The notes beneath the pieces are model-generated. The model saw only the letters and a program-made list of their open reading frames with translations. It was not told the DNA's origin and did no database searches. A stretch of 64,000 bases of DNA. Origin: Saccharofermentans sp. Lineage in GTDB: Bacteria > Bacillota > Clostridia > Saccharofermentanales > Saccharofermentanaceae. Position 1 is the first letter of the stretch; each line of letters begins with the position of its first letter. The translations under genes were made by a program, and so were the position numbers. This document shows positions 62,901-64,000 of this stretch, in pieces. The stretch covers positions 1-64,000 of the forward strand of contig JAILMW010000007.1 of the NCBI GenBank assembly GCA_024692235.1, in the 5' to 3' direction.

Positions 62901-64000
62901 TGCAAGAGGCGATGATAATAACGGTTCCGGCGGTGTTGCAGGTGTAATCAATTCTAACCAGCGACTTACATTTAATATCAATGCAGTAATTCATTCCAGC
63001 GCTAAGATAATTGCTACAAGCAAGAATGCTGGCGGAGTTTTCGGCTGTACAAAAGGCAACAATAATAATCCTATCAATGCTACTATAAATATTACTCTTG
63101 CTGATAATGCGGTTATTACGGGCGCAGAAAGAGTAGGTGGAAGCGTAGGCTATAACAATAGAACGATTTCCTACAATATAGATTCTTCTATCGAGGGAAA
63201 TGCCGCTGTCATCGGAACGGGAAATGCCAAGTTTATAGGCGGTGTTATAGGATATAACCATAATCCTTTGTCAGGAAGCATCACTTCTAATATCTCAAGT
63301 CCCATTTCCGTTAGCGGTAATGTAGATATCGGCGGCATGATCGGTCATAATGAGAATACTATCGATTCAGGTGATTATACTGTTAATATCAGCGGCAGCG
63401 GCGTTGAGACTGCAATAATATCAGGTGTCAAAAACGTAGGTGGCGTGATCGGATATAACAATAATAACATAGCTTTTGGAACTGACTTTTCTGTTACTAT
63501 TAACAATGCTCTGATATCAGGAACCGAGGATAAGATCGGCGGTGTTATCGGTTGTTCTTTTAAAAGCTTCAATTCTAATACGAATGTAACTATCAGTAAT
63601 TCTCATGTTAAGGGTAATTGTGATGTTGGTGGTTCGATAGGATATTCGAATAGTGGAAAGCTTTGGGAGGACGGCGGGTACGTAAATATAGATATTACTA
63701 ACTCGTCAATATTCGGAAGCTACAATATAGGCGGTGTTATCGGTCATAATAACTGTGAGATCAAAGGCGATATAGCAGCTGATATCACAGGTTGCAATAT
63801 TACAGGTGACCATGAGATCGGTGGCATCATCGGTTGGTGTGAATACGATATGCTCAGCGGTAAAATACTTACTGCCAATATCAGTAATGCTACGATATCG
63901 GGAACTGGTGATTATGTAGGTGGTATTCTTGGTAAGAATTCCAGGAACTTTAATGCCATTACTACTACTACGCTCACCAATGTTACGATCAATGGATGTA
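59932..64000 (+). CDS. Giant prepilin-like protein with GLUG-type repeats (3' end outside window)
   Basis: The frame from ATG 59932 (AGGATGAGGG upstream) stays open for 1,356 codons to the window edge; I followed it line by line and saw no stop. Residues about 22-46 are a type IV prepilin leader: basic tail, cleavage site RGFTLVEL, then a hydrophobic helix IVVLTIIAILAAVGVVG. Residues about 50-700 are an unassigned region rich in Asp/Asn/Ser/Tyr. From about 705 onward a motif V/I-GG-x-I/V-G-x-N recurs about 18 times; the last eight (63235, 63328, 63436, 63535, 63625, 63727, 63817, 63916) are 90-108 bases apart. This resembles the GLUG motif of surface adhesins and predicts a beta-solenoid. It may be a pilus-tip adhesin. 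No pilus-assembly genes are in the window. Confidence 0.85.
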   Translation, partial: MRVRRLQSNIFLRDRKPSRRGFTLVELIVVLTIIAILAAVGVVGLVGYINKSHYDENSRNAVTVYQAAQNAIAAKTAGGTIDDWTQSVMQNVTHNDFTTSELGSITEVNDSYHKMIVLTYNPRAPRSEGTEDQALYDLLNPYFYDPSLFSATMSVEFDVSVTRDSDGDNYYTARVISAYYSKQNTGNSGWDSKCLGDNSNAPLPQIEPFSYRNTKSFVGYFDGSEVSITGPVAIPADQFENNYIFSLRNGETLDVCWSFFDNPQHDAQLTVTLQNEEDSSVAPVILTIDEKALLYDPSRTETLNSPLAVNYPGNSLLPDNNILSSSYYDYELIEKGGILYWFNKTSVEGLASVKVNGVPYVFPITITKVEHDYRNGMPSDGYTMYSLSIDCMMTRKDYDSYPYGNVNHNKLFTSDRLFGQTPQNISAFIEGSYSGKSIDGNYADRAVNDPVYLSDIRFENGYTRYCYSDTAAVGALDDSDKAVVNTMFGDLLYTDANGMLINGTSFGGSANVATITAYRHLSNIRMIPGNVNADFKIVRDLDWFTPEASTYDSPVSQVKVYASYASLANRNNAGYNGFRYHSPVEDRSLKVVSFPSIKELRSGLSLSSVSFSNGDMTEYFSINQVQMRIASFDTSATQFGLICKNSGLIYNLFTDNLNLVIVSVNDGSPSDMSGGNSNTSSISPDSAISITFNGSRPTGFDGKDNIAIGGLIGFNAGVVGLQNESALYGSNTVCMSNPIVMLSNYWKIYKPNKNNSCVGGMIGINQGTLYGRIKTDGSFAVLSSDKVGGIIGRNNNSSIGAMLVVDGNSTGTGVFTLPDEMTFNNGQPLACVVASGYVAGGALAHSEISMSFTNPDVNANDGIYDIDVTIPENGVVTSVLGYKEESVGGAIGMLKNCTGDSLDIRVSNSGNIVSAKTNEMYYVGGAIGKEDSCYVSNVRIDIYNGPTGRIGYVNDTSGPSSAGGAYGILLCNSNATRNFDINLDDEGVIIARGDDNNGSGGVAGVINSNQRLTFNINAVIHSSAKIIATSKNAGGVFGCTKGNNNNPINATINITLADNAVITGAERVGGSVGYNNRTISYNIDSSIEGNAAVIGTGNAKFIGGVIGYNHNPLSGSITSNISSPISVSGNVDIGGMIGHNENTIDSGDYTVNISGSGVETAIISGVKNVGGVIGYNNNNIAFGTDFSVTINNALISGTEDKIGGVIGCSFKSFNSNTNVTISNSHVKGNCDVGGSIGYSNSGKLWEDGGYVNIDITNSSIFGSYNIGGVIGHNNCEIKGDIAADITGCNITGDHEIGGIIGWCEYDMLSGKILTANISNATISGTGDYVGGILGKNSRNFNAITTTTLTNVTINGC

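Noticed and set aside
62563..63261. 232-codon minus-strand open frame
   Set aside because: It lies wholly inside the repeat region of the giant pilin-like gene, has no ribosome site and reads as an Ile/Tyr-rich shadow of the Asn/Gly repeats.

Overview
The window looks like a chromosomal segment of an anaerobic clostridial Firmicute. The evidence is the housekeeping gene order (scpA-scpB, cmk followed by an ispH-rpsA fusion, rpsB-tsf, pyrH-frr-uppS-cdsA-dxr-rseP, yifB-dprA-topA-trmFO), strong AGGAGG ribosome sites, Lys/Glu codons dominated by AAG/GAG, and many Thr-rich or Pro-rich surface proteins. A rumen or gut relative of the Oscillospiraceae/Saccharofermentans type would fit, but this is only an impression from protein style.

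Layout. 1-3060: the 3' part of an RHS/YD-repeat polymorphic toxin with membrane segments and a predicted restriction-endonuclease-fold tip, then its probable immunity gene and a terminator. 3100-12140: a tight operon for ileS (long, type 2), a site-2-type protease, scpA, scpB, an RpiR-family regulator, cmk and an ispH-rpsA fusion. 12170-16330: a secreted SH3/NlpC-P60 cell-wall hydrolase and two related lipoproteins. 16332-17612 (minus): a PepV-like dipeptidase, divergent from rpsB-tsf. 19713-24476 (minus): two membrane proteins that share a YfaP/DUF2135-like domain, once in the small one and five times in the large one, which also has a C-type-lectin-like domain and a zinc ribbon. 24791-31249: a CPBP protease, then the translation/isoprenoid/envelope operon pyrH to rseP. 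31270-37557: yifB, dprA, topA, trmFO. 37561-39969: a YesL-like membrane protein, a membrane-anchored PP2C phosphatase and a degenerate PP2C-like protein in overlapping frames. 40048-42257: a DUF6273-like lipoprotein and a small membrane protein. 42321-44498 (minus): queA-tgt. 44629-50092: dapA-dapB-yajC-dnaG-trmK-Nif3-like. 50134-50484: RNase P RNA, followed by a purM-type gene, an aquaporin, a secreted alpha/beta hydrolase, an Lrp/AsnC regulator with an aminotransferase, and prfB. 57338-59332 (minus): a Pro/Ala/Glu-rich single-pass membrane protein. 59480-59667: tRNA-Leu(UAA) and initiator tRNA-Met.

The last 4 kb hold the most unusual gene. From 59932 to the window edge there is one uninterrupted frame of at least 1,356 codons. 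It starts with a textbook type IV prepilin leader and then carries about 18 copies of a GLUG-like glycine motif. It has no stop codon inside the window. It reads as a giant pilin-like adhesin.

The housekeeping operons supply translation (ileS, rpsA, rpsB, tsf, frr, prfB, tgt/queA, trmK, trmFO, tRNAs, rnpB), chromosome maintenance (scpAB, topA, dnaG, dprA) and envelope precursors (ispH, dxr, uppS, cdsA, dapAB). The accessory genes between them mostly encode exported or surface-anchored proteins. All function calls rest on motifs read by eye and family knowledge; no database search was run.
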